Positions 1 to 9,405 are shown, numbered from the stretch's first letter. The stretch is 64,000 nucleotides of DNA from Neobacillus sp. DY30 (GCF_030123065.1 NZ_CP126093.1:2918001-2982000), one strand, 5' to 3'. Numbers and translations are program-made. Notes: generated from the letters alone by a model not told the origin.

Positions 1-91
1 GTTTTTTTGTTTGTTCCTCTAACGGTGCAGTGTCAGTTTTTTTAGTTATATCACATTGATTGAAATATGCCAATCAACTCTTCCACTAACA

Positions 92-120
92 GAAAAAGGC
101 ATGGTCTTTAGCCTTTTTTC
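92..120 (+). terminator. Rho-independent terminator
   Basis: An 8-bp stem (AAAAAGGC / GCCTTTTT) with a short loop runs into a T tract. It probably ends a plus-strand gene lying left of the window. Confidence 0.6.
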
Positions 121-121
121 C

Positions 122-211
122 TTAAAATAATTTACCAGTAATGGCTCCGCCTACTCCAATTACCATGATAGACACACATGCAATCCCACTAATAATAGAA
201 TAATTAATCAT
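122..211 (-). CDS. possible 29-aa hydrophobic peptide
   Basis: An ATG-to-TAA frame encodes a 29-residue peptide that is almost entirely one hydrophobic, glycine-rich segment (Ile/Val/Gly-rich core, ending GKLF). The composition fits a single-span membrane peptide. No convincing ribosome binding site precedes the ATG, so it may not be translated. The product is not recognised. Confidence 0.25.
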   Translation of the reverse strand: MINYSIISGIACVSIMVIGVGGAITGKLF

Positions 212-425
212 TGTTAAGAACTTGCTTTTTTGATGTTAAGGTTCTGTTAATGATTTCCCAAAAAAACGCGGTAAAGGTGGCAGTCTACGTGGATTAATCC
301 CATTCAAATATGCTCACATTTTTGTAAAATATTCGTTTTCTTTCCGTTTGACTGGACATAATGGTAAAAAAGGTCGATGTTGGCTCTAGCGGATGTCTGG
401 AGTCCAATAATGAGGAGAAAAAACG

Positions 426-1295
426 ATGTATGAAATAACCGTAAAACTTCCAGCCAAAAAGATTGAAAGAATCATTCCCCACTTATATCAAATGGGATAT
501 CATCAAACCTTTTATGAGGTTCCATTAGATGTTGTTACAGATGCCAATGGTTATGCCTTTGTAGAGAGAAAGAATGAAAACACAGACCTTAATATCTATA
601 TCAACGATTTTATCGAAGCAAGGGAACGGCATAAGTTAGTAGAATTATTAAATATTGATGAGTCCAGTTTGGTCGTGAGGAAAGTCAATGAGTTGAATTA
701 CCAGCAATCATTTGATGATATTTTTCTTGAGAATGGCTGGGTGATCACTACACCATCTAGAATCAGCCATTACGATAGAGGAAAGCAGATTGTCCTCGAC
801 TCTCAAGGGAATTTTGGTACAGGCTATCATGAAACCACGAGGGATTGTTTACACTTTATTTTAAATCATGATTTCCAAGGATGTAGTGTTGCAGACATTG
901 GAGCAGGATCAGGGGTATTAAGTATAGCTGCGGCAATCAAAGGAGCCACCACTATCGATACGTATGATATTCAGCCGGTTGAGCGGGAAATTCTCTATCA
1001 GTGTGAGCTGAATAATGTAAAGCCGGTGAATGTGGTTCAAAGTGATTTAATCAAAAATAAAAACAGAATCCATAAAGTATATGACTGGGTCTTTCTTAAT
1101 ATTGGAACACAAGAAAATATGGAAATCCTTCACGCCCAAAGACTATTAAATTGCAAGAAGACTGCCTTTATATGTTCAGGTATGCTTGAATGGAATTTTC
1201 AAATGGTAGAGTCTTTGTTTAAAGCAGAAGGGTTCAGGTTGGAGGATAAGAAACATAGTAACGAATGGGTCACATGCCTTTTTAAAGCGAATTAA
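426..1295 (+). CDS. PrmA-like class I SAM-dependent methyltransferase
   Basis: The 289-residue protein has the SAM-binding motif I DIGAGSGVLSIAA near residues 156-168, followed by the acidic post-I strand (DIQP) and a NIGT segment where PrmA enzymes carry their motif IV. Length and layout match the ribosomal protein L11 methyltransferase family: N-terminal substrate domain, then a Rossmann fold. In Bacillus the housekeeping prmA lies in the dnaK region, so this isolated gene is likely a paralogue whose substrate may differ. The start follows GAGGAG at good spacing. A hairpin at 1328-1355 probably ends transcription. Confidence 0.75.
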   Translation: MYEITVKLPAKKIERIIPHLYQMGYHQTFYEVPLDVVTDANGYAFVERKNENTDLNIYINDFIEARERHKLVELLNIDESSLVVRKVNELNYQQSFDDIFLENGWVITTPSRISHYDRGKQIVLDSQGNFGTGYHETTRDCLHFILNHDFQGCSVADIGAGSGVLSIAAAIKGATTIDTYDIQPVEREILYQCELNNVKPVNVVQSDLIKNKNRIHKVYDWVFLNIGTQENMEILHAQRLLNCKKTAFICSGMLEWNFQMVESLFKAEGFRLEDKKHSNEWVTCLFKAN

Positions 1296-1327
1296 TTTTG
1301 TGTAAAACTTTTTCATAAGGCATAGAA

Positions 1328-1355
1328 TAGCAGGGCCGCGTTAGATCCCTGCTTT
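1328..1355. terminator. hairpin between convergent genes
   Basis: AGCAGGG and CCCTGCT pair across a loop, followed by TTTC. The hairpin lies between the convergent methyltransferase and GtrA genes. The T tract is weak. Confidence 0.45.
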
Positions 1356-1364
1356 CAATCCGTT

Positions 1365-1748
1365 CTATTTAAAAGTCCAATAATTATTCAAGATAAAATT
1401 GATGATAGGAATAATCAATGTAGTGACGACTTCTCCTACTGCATAATGAAGAGTAAAAACATTTACAACTAAAAACATAATGACCGTATTCAATGTGAAA
1501 CCAATCGCTGATACAGCGAGAAAGCGTATCAATTTATTGTAAGAAAAGTCACTCCCAAAGGTAAACCTTCTGTTTAGTAGAAACGAAAAATAAGTCATGA
1601 TGACAAAGGAAACAGCTGATCCGAGTATGGGATTTCTACCAAACAGCTCTACTAATACGAATACGGATATATAATAAATGAGTACGCTTATGCAGCCTAC
1701 AGCACTGTATTTAATGAATTTATCCAATAGTTCTTTACTTACTTGCAT
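1365..1748 (-). CDS. GtrA family membrane protein
   Basis: The 127-residue protein has four predicted membrane spans, starting with an FIKYSAVGCIS segment and containing the family feature LLNRRFTF between spans 2 and 3. GtrA-type proteins are thought to help move lipid-linked sugars across the membrane for cell-surface polysaccharide modification. GAGAGG precedes the ATG. No glycosyltransferase partner is adjacent, so the substrate cannot be inferred. Confidence 0.8.
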   Translation of the reverse strand: MQVSKELLDKFIKYSAVGCISVLIYYISVFVLVELFGRNPILGSAVSFVIMTYFSFLLNRRFTFGSDFSYNKLIRFLAVSAIGFTLNTVIMFLVVNVFTLHYAVGEVVTTLIIPIINFILNNYWTFK

Positions 1749-1997
1749 TCTTACAGCCTCTCATTGCTAGATTGTTTACTGAAATCGGTGTGTTAACGTT
1801 TAGATTATATCTTTTCGGGTTTAGTTAATCAACTACAGGATTATTTGAACCTCTGAAAATAAGGAGAGGTCGATTCATTTTACATGAGTGCATACCGCGC
1901 TATTAAGGTTATACTCTGTTATCACTGAATATTGATTTCAAATTATAAAAATGCAAGGGTTAAACCGTGCGATTTCTATTGTTTTTAGTCTCTATTA

Positions 1998-2618
1998 TTA
2001 GTAGGCGATACCTACACGTGATTTTATATAATCGCTTGCTTTTATCTGTTTAAAAGTAAAATCTGCTGTATCCTGTACGGATATTTTAACACCACCCTCT
2101 GGCAAAAAATTTCGTTCAATTCGATAGTTGCTTAGCCTTTCTCCATCCGGCAAGTACGTAGGACAGACAATCGTCCATTCGAGGGTTGATTGTTTGAGCA
2201 TATCGTAAACTTTATGATGTTCTTTCGCTGCACGGGTTGACTTCTGCTTTGATTCACTTGATTGATAACGCAGAGAATTTGGTGTCGTTCTACTCTGCAG
2301 AATACCCGCCGTTCCAACAGTTATGATTCGTTTTATACCTTTGTTTTCCATTGCTTCTAGAATAAGTGGCATACTTTCCGATAGAGTGGTTGTGCCATCA
2401 GTATTTAGTGCACTTATAACTACATCACACCCATGCATTGCACGTACGAGATCATCTTTATTTAAAACATTTCCTTGCATAATGGTTAAATGATCATTAT
2501 TTAATTGAATCTTCTCTGGAGTACGAACTAATACAGTAACATGATGTCTATCATGAAGAGCATATGTAACTATTTGACTTCCCACTCGTCCCGTTGCACC
2601 TAAAATTAAAATATTCAT
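1998..2618 (-). CDS. NAD(P)-binding SDR/NmrA-like protein (YwnB-like)
   Basis: The 206-residue protein opens with a Rossmann nucleotide-binding motif (GATGRVGSQ, residues 7-15). It continues with a typical atypical-SDR pattern: VISALN after strand 4 and a GTAG segment near residue 103. The family includes B. subtilis YwnB and other NAD(P)H-binding reductases or flavin-type reductases. The start is set by AAAGGAG upstream of ATG. It stands alone, so substrate and role are unknown. Confidence 0.75.
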   Translation of the reverse strand: MNILILGATGRVGSQIVTYALHDRHHVTVLVRTPEKIQLNNDHLTIMQGNVLNKDDLVRAMHGCDVVISALNTDGTTTLSESMPLILEAMENKGIKRIITVGTAGILQSRTTPNSLRYQSSESKQKSTRAAKEHHKVYDMLKQSTLEWTIVCPTYLPDGERLSNYRIERNFLPEGGVKISVQDTADFTFKQIKASDYIKSRVGIAY

Positions 2619-2639
2619 AAGAAATGAGGCTCCTTTTGC

Positions 2640-3095
2640 AAATACTTATATTTTACTATAAATGTTTTTTATTGTCCTTTTCATTAACGTCCAGCGTTTC
2701 GGTAATAACTGGTTACTTTCATTCGGGCTTTTCTAATTGTCCAATAGTTGTTAAACCTCTTCTAAACATAAGAAGGGGGTAGATTCGTTTTTGAAGAGTA
2801 GTAGTAAACTAAATAATCATTTCATATGTTAGAAGTGGAATGGTTACTGCCGTAGGGGACAGCTTGATGATATTGCTAACATAGCAGCAGAAATCGAAGA
2901 AATGGCAGTGGGGAAAGCATAGGGGCCTGAAGCCCAAGTAAGGAGCAGCACAATTTGATGTTAGGCTAGTAAAAGCAACCTAGAGGAGCTTTAGTTATAA
3001 AAAATAACTATATTATGTTAACTAGAGTAGATTATACTCACTGACTATAGAGATGGTGTACACGGCGGGAGTACCTATAACTGAAAGGAGATAAC
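2640..3095. other. intergenic stretch with a possible gene remnant
   Basis: This 450-bp gap holds no complete gene. From about 2836 to 2922 on the plus strand one frame stays open and ends in LDDIANIAAEIEEMAVGKA, which looks protein-like but lacks a start. It may be a decayed gene tail. Nothing else is recognisable. Confidence 0.3.
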
Positions 3096-4022
3096 ATGGC
3101 GTCAAAATCTTATTATTATTTAGGCTTGATTTTTGTAGCTATTGTTTGGGGAATCAATTTTGGGGTTTCGCGCTGGGCGATGGAAGTCTTTCCTGCAGAG
3201 GTGTTTGTATTTCTTAGATTTGGACTGGCATTGCCTGTATTATTTCTTCTGTTAAAGGTGACAGAAGGCAGCGTAAAAGTGGAAAGACGAGATTTACTAA
3301 GACTAGCCTTTATTGGGTTAATTGGCATCACTGCAATGGAAATTATGGTCATGTATTCTATCAAGTATACAACACTTACGAATGCGTCTCTGTTGAACGT
3401 AGCTCCATGGCCAATCTTTGCGGCTCTTTTTGCACCGTTATTTACGCGCGAGAAAATAACATCCAGAGTAGCAGCGGGGGGATTAATCGCATTAGTAGGA
3501 GTAACGATGATCATTCTTGGCGGGAAGGATGGTTTTGATTTAGGTTCTGAGTATATGATTGGAAACTATATTGCACTAGCCATTAGTTTAATCGGTGCCT
3601 TGTTTAATTTAGCCACCATGCCGTTGATGGAAAAATACTCTCCTCTACGGGTGACGACTTGGTTCATTCTCTTTGGTTCACTCTTTATATTTCCGATTAC
3701 ATTGGGTAAATGGAGTACGATCCAGTGGGAAAATCTATCGACCGCCACGTGGGGAGCCGTTGCTTACAATGTGCTAATGTGTACTGTCGTTGCCATTGTT
3801 ATTTGGAATGTATCAATGAAACATGTTGGGGCAGCAAAAGCGAACTTTTTCCGTTATTTCGTTCCAGCAGCAGCTACCGTGGCGGGTGCTTTGTTCTTTA
3901 ATGAACCGATTTGGGCTGCACAGGTCGTTGGGGGAGTCGTCATTATTTTTGGTTTAGTATGGATTGGAATGGAGAGAAAGCAGCATCCGCCCATGATAAA
4001 TATCACTAAAACATATAGATAG
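3096..4022 (+). CDS. EamA/DMT family transporter
   Basis: The 308-residue protein has about ten hydrophobic segments arranged as two EamA repeats (FVAIVWGINFGVSRW at the start; the second half begins near residue 155). EamA proteins of the drug/metabolite transporter superfamily usually export amino acids or other small metabolites. GAAAGGAG precedes the ATG. The length is normal for a ten-span DMT carrier. No substrate can be deduced from the neighbours. Confidence 0.85.
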   Translation: MASKSYYYLGLIFVAIVWGINFGVSRWAMEVFPAEVFVFLRFGLALPVLFLLLKVTEGSVKVERRDLLRLAFIGLIGITAMEIMVMYSIKYTTLTNASLLNVAPWPIFAALFAPLFTREKITSRVAAGGLIALVGVTMIILGGKDGFDLGSEYMIGNYIALAISLIGALFNLATMPLMEKYSPLRVTTWFILFGSLFIFPITLGKWSTIQWENLSTATWGAVAYNVLMCTVVAIVIWNVSMKHVGAAKANFFRYFVPAAATVAGALFFNEPIWAAQVVGGVVIIFGLVWIGMERKQHPPMINITKTYR

Positions 4023-4025
4023 ATT

Positions 4026-4075
4026 AAAGGGATGCCAATTGTCAGTTATCTGACATTTTGGGCAGCCCTTCTTCG
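4026..4075. terminator. bidirectional terminator
   Basis: A long imperfect stem (AAGGGATGCC...GGGCAGCCCTT, with inner TGTCAG/CTGACA and loop TTAT) sits between the convergent EamA and zinc-ribbon genes and is followed by CTTCGTTTTT. Confidence 0.65.
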
Positions 4076-4089
4076 TTTTTCTACTTTTA

Positions 4090-5019
4090 CTAAAGGGTCA
4101 GATCGTTATCGGCACTTGCAAATATAGCATCTATTAAACTATTGAATTCCTCGTCTGACATTTCCTCATTATTCATTTTTGCAGAATGGATTTCGAAAGA
4201 ATCTTCCGTTAAGATAAAATCTACGGTTATATTCACATCATAGCCATCATACTCCGCCACACCCGTAAACCGAATAATTTCAGCTGGACTATCTGAACTC
4301 ACATATTCCCATTCTGGTTCATCGAAAAAATTGTTAAATTGCTCCCCAATCGTCGTAGTGGGATATTCATAAAAATAACCATCTTTGATAGACAAGATTT
4401 TGTCTACATTGGTAGGGAATAAAAAAGCGGAAAGAAAGCCATATCCAAAGAATATGAAAAAAGTAAGCAGGACACCTAGCCAACTCGTTCCACCTTTCTT
4501 TTTGAACCATAACTTTTTTTGCTCTGCATTGATCGGAAGTAAATGAGATTTATCTATATACTTGTTTGTATGTTTTAAATAAATATAATTGCCTAATAAA
4601 CTGAGGATAATCGAAAAAGGCCACACAATAGCTTGATCAATTGGACTAAAGATATACGTCTCTTCGGTGTATTCGTATTTCAACAAAAAAAGGGAAAGGT
4701 CGACGGCGAGATAGAAAGCCGCAAAAAGGAGTACTGGAATATACATTTTCCGATATCCAAACCAAAAGGGACCTAAAAAAAATGCCGCCCAATTCCAGCT
4801 GGTTTTTATTTTCTTTTCCTCAATATTGTCCCACTTACCGTTGTAGTAATCGAAATTTTTTCCTACAAATGATTCTTTTAAATCACCCTCGCTATCAGAA
4901 TTGGTATTTTGATTATATATTGCCAGCTCCGTTTCACCGGTAATATCGATTGCTTTCCCGCAACTTGAACAGAAGCGGTCCTCATCATTTAGCTGATGCC
5001 CACAGTATCGACAGAACAT
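4090..5019 (-). CDS. zinc-ribbon membrane protein with DUF2628-like region
   Basis: The 309-residue protein begins with a zinc ribbon (CRYCG...CSSCG, residues 3-21) and then a linker. A DUF2628-like segment (WNWAAFFLGPFWFGYRKMY, about 70-88) precedes three hydrophobic spans, and a fourth span lies near residue 180. The C-terminal ~110 residues are polar and probably extracytoplasmic. The architecture resembles Gram-positive membrane sensors or envelope-stress proteins of unknown function. The start follows GGGAGGG. A terminator of the upstream minus-strand gene separates it from the phospholipase D-like gene. Confidence 0.65.
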   Translation of the reverse strand: MFCRYCGHQLNDEDRFCSSCGKAIDITGETELAIYNQNTNSDSEGDLKESFVGKNFDYYNGKWDNIEEKKIKTSWNWAAFFLGPFWFGYRKMYIPVLLFAAFYLAVDLSLFLLKYEYTEETYIFSPIDQAIVWPFSIILSLLGNYIYLKHTNKYIDKSHLLPINAEQKKLWFKKKGGTSWLGVLLTFFIFFGYGFLSAFLFPTNVDKILSIKDGYFYEYPTTTIGEQFNNFFDEPEWEYVSSDSPAEIIRFTGVAEYDGYDVNITVDFILTEDSFEIHSAKMNNEEMSDEEFNSLIDAIFASADNDLTL

Positions 5020-5164
5020 ACCCTCCCACCTTTCTTATTTTTCTAATACTATTGTATGGAAAAATAATCGTTGCTAACTATATAAATCTTATTGTTTTTA
5101 TGAAAATTATATTAATAGTTTTCTTTTGAACCGTAAATCCCTAGTTTAAAAAATACATCCACCT

Positions 5165-5206
5165 TTTTAAAAAAACAAAAGCCACCTATCTAGTGATAGG
5201 TGACGC
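5165..5206 (-). terminator. terminator of the phospholipase D-like gene
   Basis: An 8-bp perfect stem (CACCTATC/GATAGGTG, loop 4) is followed on the minus strand by CTTTTGTTTTTTT. It lies 160 bp downstream of the minus-strand stop at 5366. Confidence 0.75.
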
Positions 5207-5365
5207 TTCTACAGACATTCTTTATTTGATAGGAACTTGTCATTGACATGGAAAAGTCCACCTCAATCATCAATCAATCCTTTTTTATTTCAGGCTGTAT
5301 TCGAAAAGTTTGTTGTTTTTTTAGTGCAATTTAACTATACCTATCTGAGTTTATTGAGTGGAGCC

Positions 5366-6775
5366 TTATAATAAATGCTGGAAAAAACCCGTTATATAGG
5401 ATAGTCCTTTTATACTGAATGATTTAACCCAACTTACTTTACCTGGTTTTAAGTTAGGGTCCTCTATATACGATTTATCCTTTGATACCTTTAAGCTCTT
5501 TTTAAAATACTGGTTCATTTCCTTTTCGAGACTTTCTGTAAATTCTACGCTATCGATGACGACCATAGACTCTGTATTTAAAAACGTCGATCTGGGATCC
5601 ATATTAAATGCTCCAATGGCACTCAATCGATCATCAAAGATAAATGTTTTGGCATGTATGGAGTCCGCCCCTTGATATTCCCATATATTCACACCCTTTT
5701 TTACCAACCCGTTTATATATTTAATATGTCCTGAATAGGCAACAACATTGGCTGAGGATGCTAACGAGTTCGTTAAAATTGTTATCTTTTCAGGAGGTAC
5801 TTGTAACGTATCCATATAAGGAATCATCGGTTTCGTTGGAATAACATAAGGGCTTTGGATGACAAAGGACTTTTTCGAATTCTTCATGAGATTTGTTAAA
5901 TCATACCAAGCCCACGGTTCTTTATTAAATCTTTGTATAGGATTATGAATAAAGGTGATTTTTTTAGTAGGAAGGGACATTTTCACCCAATCATAATAAT
6001 TATTGAATATTTTTTCATCTGTTTTTCTCAAATTCTCTAGTTTATGTTTTAATTGTTGATTGGCTTCTTTTGCTTTCTTTTGTTGGCGGGAGGATAGCTT
6101 ATTAATAGAAACCTTTGTAATGGGATGGTCCCAGACTTGATTAAAGTAGCCTTCCATTTGATTCAAAACACTGCTTTCCTTTGTCTTGGGATCCGTATTA
6201 ATGATCAGAACATCTCGGTCATTCGTAGCGGATTTTTGACCTTCTTCAATAAAATAACGATCACCGATATTTCTTCCGCCGATAACGGCATACTTATTAT
6301 CGATAATAAGTAATTTATCATGTAGTCGATTATTCCATGTCCAAGGCAGTAAAGGATTTAATGGTTCATAAAATTTAATTTCGATATTTGGATGATTGAT
6401 TAAGGCGTAATGTACATCTTTTAGACTAAATCTAAGACCATGGAATATTCCATCCAAAAGGATCCTTACCTTTACGCCGTGTTCGGCCGCATCCAGAATC
6501 ATTCCAAATAATAGATCGGTAATATAACCTTTTTTAATCGCATAATAGGCGACATCAATGGACTCCTGTGCGTTTTGCATTAAGTTAACACGGGCATAAC
6601 CGGAAAACTTTTTTTCTTCCAGTAGAATCACGCGATCCTGTGACGTCTCATTGCCATACAATCTTCCCACTTTATGTTGTTCCTTAAAGGTGCTGCTGAC
6701 CTGCGGATGTTTATCTTTAAAAATTACTATGCCGAATATAGCGATATACAGTAAATAAAAAATGAGAATAATCAT
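5366..6775 (-). CDS. phospholipase D / cardiolipin synthase-like protein
   Basis: The 469-residue protein has an N-terminal membrane anchor (residues 2-19) and two HKD motifs, the hallmark of the phospholipase D superfamily. The first has H152, K154 and D159 (HDKLLIIDNK). The second is near residue 376 (HAKTFIFDD). Both are followed by the G/N pattern GGRN and GAFN. Family members transfer phosphatidyl groups, as in cardiolipin synthesis, or hydrolyse phospholipids at the membrane. It is more like the ClsC/ywiE-type group than the main Cls because it has only one N-terminal span. GGAGAG precedes the ATG. Confidence 0.85.
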   Translation of the reverse strand: MIILIFYLLYIAIFGIVIFKDKHPQVSSTFKEQHKVGRLYGNETSQDRVILLEEKKFSGYARVNLMQNAQESIDVAYYAIKKGYITDLLFGMILDAAEHGVKVRILLDGIFHGLRFSLKDVHYALINHPNIEIKFYEPLNPLLPWTWNNRLHDKLLIIDNKYAVIGGRNIGDRYFIEEGQKSATNDRDVLIINTDPKTKESSVLNQMEGYFNQVWDHPITKVSINKLSSRQQKKAKEANQQLKHKLENLRKTDEKIFNNYYDWVKMSLPTKKITFIHNPIQRFNKEPWAWYDLTNLMKNSKKSFVIQSPYVIPTKPMIPYMDTLQVPPEKITILTNSLASSANVVAYSGHIKYINGLVKKGVNIWEYQGADSIHAKTFIFDDRLSAIGAFNMDPRSTFLNTESMVVIDSVEFTESLEKEMNQYFKKSLKVSKDKSYIEDPNLKPGKVSWVKSFSIKGLSYITGFFQHLL

Positions 6776-7065
6776 AGCTGCTCTCCTAACCTGTTTATCG
6801 GATTTACCTCCATACCAACACCTGTAAATCCATACTAATTGTTAATAGTTTGTTCAACATTTTATACAATATGAAATAACAAAGAAATACTATCAAAAAT
6901 CGTTCCATAGTAGGAAACAAGGTCATCGATTGGGAAATCAGTACAAATGGACTTACAGGAGAAAGTACGAGCTTAAGAATAGCGATTTTACTTGGTATTA
7001 GAAGGTCATAAGATTCCTCCTTAATTGAATATACCTAGGTATAGACAATTAATGGAGGGATACAT

Positions 7066-7533
7066 ATGGCATTCGTTTCGATTTATACGGTGGGTAGACT
7101 GCATCACCATTATAATCACCCAGCCTCGCGCGAGTTTTTTGAAGCAGGTTACGAAGTTATGCGACAGGCTTCAAGAACAGGCCAGTTAATAGAAGAGTTT
7201 TCCCCTTTTGGAGTCACGATCCCGGATGAAGCAGCCAAAGGGGATGGTTTTCCTGTTCTTACACTAACAGTATGGAAAAGCCTTGAAGGTCTATATCGTT
7301 TTACCTACTCAGGTCAGCATAGACAAGCATTGAGAGACAGAAACAAATGGATGGAGTCATATCAAGAGAAACACCTTCCATATGTAGTCTGGTGGACAGA
7401 AAAGGTGAAGGATGTCTCTTGGCAGGAGGCTTTTAAAAGATATAACTATTATTTACACCATGGATCCACTTCTGTTGCGTTTGATTTCAAGCATGCATTT
7501 GATGAAAAAGGGGAGAGGTGTATAGTAAAGTAG
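7066..7533 (+). CDS. DUF3291 family protein
   Basis: The 155-residue protein matches the DUF3291 pattern: an N-terminal FVSIYTVGRLH strand, LTVWKSLEGLYRFTYSGQHRQAL in the middle and LPYVVWWTEK near residue 105. The fold is a dimeric alpha-beta barrel like antibiotic monooxygenases, and no catalytic role is established. TGGAGGG precedes the ATG. Two decayed copies of this family occur in the window, at 7826-7942 and 16489-16563. The gene therefore belongs to a local family that has been duplicated and lost. Confidence 0.8.
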   Translation: MAFVSIYTVGRLHHHYNHPASREFFEAGYEVMRQASRTGQLIEEFSPFGVTIPDEAAKGDGFPVLTLTVWKSLEGLYRFTYSGQHRQALRDRNKWMESYQEKHLPYVVWWTEKVKDVSWQEAFKRYNYYLHHGSTSVAFDFKHAFDEKGERCIVK

Positions 7534-7603
7534 TTGTGGTTCACAAAAACTATTTTTGAAGGAATCCAACTAAGTTGTGAAATGAACCTGATAATAGGAA
7601 AAG

Positions 7604-7622
7604 GGGCAGGGCTTTTTTAGCC
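7604..7622 (+). terminator. weak terminator after the DUF3291 gene
   Basis: GCAGGGCTTTTTTAGCCCT forms a short AGGGCT/AGCCCT stem whose loop is T-rich. The downstream T run is poor. Confidence 0.3.
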
Positions 7623-7648
7623 CTACTTATTTAATTCATAGAGAGGCA

Positions 7649-7756
7649 TTAATCTTCTGGAAGTTTATAACGATCCACATTATGAGGCGGGTATTCCATC
7701 CATCCGTTTTTAATTAATAAATTGGTACCATCTTCGGCATAATTTCCTGTTTCCCA
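7649..7756 (-). pseudogene. C-terminal relic of a DUF3231-type gene
   Basis: On the minus strand a frame with no start encodes about 36 residues ending at TAA 7649. It contains YAEDGTNLLIKNGWMEYPP, which matches the conserved C-terminal tail of DUF3231 proteins (AEDG...LIKxGWMExPP). An in-frame TAG closes it at 7757. The rest of the gene is missing, so this is a deletion remnant. The family assignment is from memory. Confidence 0.55.
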
Positions 7757-7825
7757 CTATGAGCCTCATAATTTTGAAGGGATTGTCTTCTTAACTAATT
7801 TTGTCCCATTAAAGTAAACAATATT

Positions 7826-7942
7826 ATGAAGGTACCATACAAAAGGATATTTTTAGAAGCAGAGCAATACCTTAAGTATGTCGCCTGGTGGATAGAAAAA
7901 CTGAACCTCTTTTGGCGGATGGAATTATTTAGTGAAAGAATC
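7826..7942 (+). pseudogene. decayed internal fragment of a DUF3291 gene
   Basis: The frame encodes QYLKYVAWWIEKLNLFW, which aligns with HLPYVVWWTEKVKDVSW of the intact DUF3291 protein 400 bp upstream. The N-terminal half and the C-terminal end are absent. It runs into the hairpin that ends the LysM gene. It is most likely a truncated second copy. Confidence 0.55.
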
Positions 7943-7960
7943 ATTACAACGAATAAATAT

Positions 7961-7984
7961 CCCTGCCTTAAAAGAAAGGCAGGG
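7961..7984 (-). terminator. terminator of the LysM-SPOR gene
   Basis: A perfect 9-bp stem (CCCTGCCTT/AAGGCAGGG, loop 6) sits 8 bp past the minus-strand stop. The downstream T tract is weak (ATATTTATT). Confidence 0.6.
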
Positions 7985-7991
7985 ACTATTA

Positions 7992-8864
7992 TCATTTCGT
8001 TTTTCGTAAATCTAAATACTGAACGGTTTTTCCATCTCGGTCAATCTGAACGATTAATTCGTTTTTATTAAATTTATAAACAATTTGTTCGCAAGTGGCA
8101 CTTTCATAACAGCTTACAATATTAACTTCATTCGGGTTTCCATACTGATTAAGAATTTTATTTTTTTCAGTTGGGATGAAAGTGGTTTTCAGAAATTCTG
8201 GATATACTTGAAGCTGTTCAATGGAACCATTAGCAGTATTGATTACCACACGAACCCCGGCACCTTCATTATTATAATAAAGCGACTTGGTATTTTTATC
8301 GTCCTCTGTTTTGAGTGGCTGCCCGAAATTTTGAAGTAGCTGATTGTAAGAAGTCCCTACGGTGACTCCATTAATTTGAAGAGGTGTCTCCGTTAGAAAG
8401 AAAGCATCTTTTATCCCGTTATTCTTTAACTTCTTAACCATTTTCTCAGCTTTGGATTTACTTGAAAAGGCACCAGCCTGAACGCGATAATACGTTTTAC
8501 CATTTATTACTTTTTTAACAACAATCGCTTCAATCTCTTTCTTTTTCAAAAAAGATACCCGCTTATCCGCATTACTCTTCTTGCTAAAAGAACCAGCAAC
8601 AGCAACATACAATGGTTTGGCTCGTTCAAGATCTGGAATGATTAGCGTTTGACCAGCAATAATTTTGTTGCTTTTTAATTGGTTGTATTCCTTTAAATCT
8701 TCGATGGAAACATGGTATTTCTTTGAAAGGCTATATAATGTATCTCCTTTCTTTATCGTAATATATTGATCATCGGCAAATGCCTTCCCATTACCGAAAT
8801 AAAATACAGCTCCCATCAAAACTGTACACAGAACAACTTGCATGAAACGTTTAAATTTTTTCAT
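7992..8864 (-). CDS. secreted LysM and SPOR domain protein
   Basis: The 290-residue protein carries a signal peptide (basic MKKFKR, hydrophobic core, AFA-D cleavage near residue 31). A LysM repeat follows (YITIKKGDTLYSLSKKY...AGQTLIIP, about 34-77), then a SPOR domain (YVAVAGSF...YRVQAGAF, about 85-160). The C-terminal ~130 residues contain two copies of a GxxxNxLLxxFGxP-like element, near 167 and 232. LysM and SPOR both bind peptidoglycan, so it likely acts in the cell wall. GAGGTG precedes the ATG. No catalytic domain is visible. Confidence 0.85.
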   Translation of the reverse strand: MKKFKRFMQVVLCTVLMGAVFYFGNGKAFADDQYITIKKGDTLYSLSKKYHVSIEDLKEYNQLKSNKIIAGQTLIIPDLERAKPLYVAVAGSFSKKSNADKRVSFLKKKEIEAIVVKKVINGKTYYRVQAGAFSSKSKAEKMVKKLKNNGIKDAFFLTETPLQINGVTVGTSYNQLLQNFGQPLKTEDDKNTKSLYYNNEGAGVRVVINTANGSIEQLQVYPEFLKTTFIPTEKNKILNQYGNPNEVNIVSCYESATCEQIVYKFNKNELIVQIDRDGKTVQYLDLRKTK

Positions 8865-9094
8865 GTTATTTCATCACCTCATTTACTTTGACGAGGTAAT
8901 ATCGGTTTGGATTCGTATAAATAAGCCCAATTTTGGTTTTAAAACAAAAAAGGGCGGATTCTACTAACGGCAATATAGACTTAATGGTATATATCCTCAA
9001 TTTTTCCTCTAAATAATAATTTTTTGTATCTCATGACAGACTAATAACAATTCTTATATTTAAAAGCGAACGTAAAAAGATTGGATGGGGTAAT

Positions 9095-9250
9095 ATGGAT
9101 AAACCAAGACGTTCAAGAGCCTTTTTGGGTATCATGGATACTCCTATCTTACATTTGAGGAATCCTTATATTGTCGCCTTTTGGTCTGCTACGTTCCCTG
9201 GGTTCGGACACTTGCTGCTTGGCAAATATTATAGAGGGTTCTTATTATGA
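9095..9250 (+). pseudogene. truncated membrane protein gene
   Basis: A GGGG-preceded ATG opens a 51-residue frame (MDKPRRSRAFLGIMDTP...) ending at an early TGA inside a hydrophobic FPGFGHLLLGKYYRGFLL segment. This resembles the first span of TM2-like or related Bacillus membrane proteins. The following 130 bp up to a terminator contain no continuation in one frame. It looks like the start of a longer gene broken by a stop and later decay. Confidence 0.5.
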
Positions 9251-9377
9251 TTAATTGGAAATACTACTATTCTATCCCAGGTTATGTGCTAAAGGCAGTT
9301 GTGGTTAAATATATACTGGAAATGATCTTATCTAGGAAATCGGAAAGCAGTTCTTACAAGAAGTATTAAAGTAACAA

Positions 9378-9405
9378 GAGCATCCTAAAAGATGCTCCTT
9401 TTTGT
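9378..9405 (+). terminator. Rho-independent terminator
   Basis: GAGCATC/GATGCTC stem with CTTTTTG tail, downstream of the broken membrane gene. Confidence 0.7.

Noticed and set aside
6850..7010. An open frame ending IAILLGIRRS before the DUF3291 gene
   Set aside because: There is no start codon or ribosome site, and the amino acid pattern is not recognisable.
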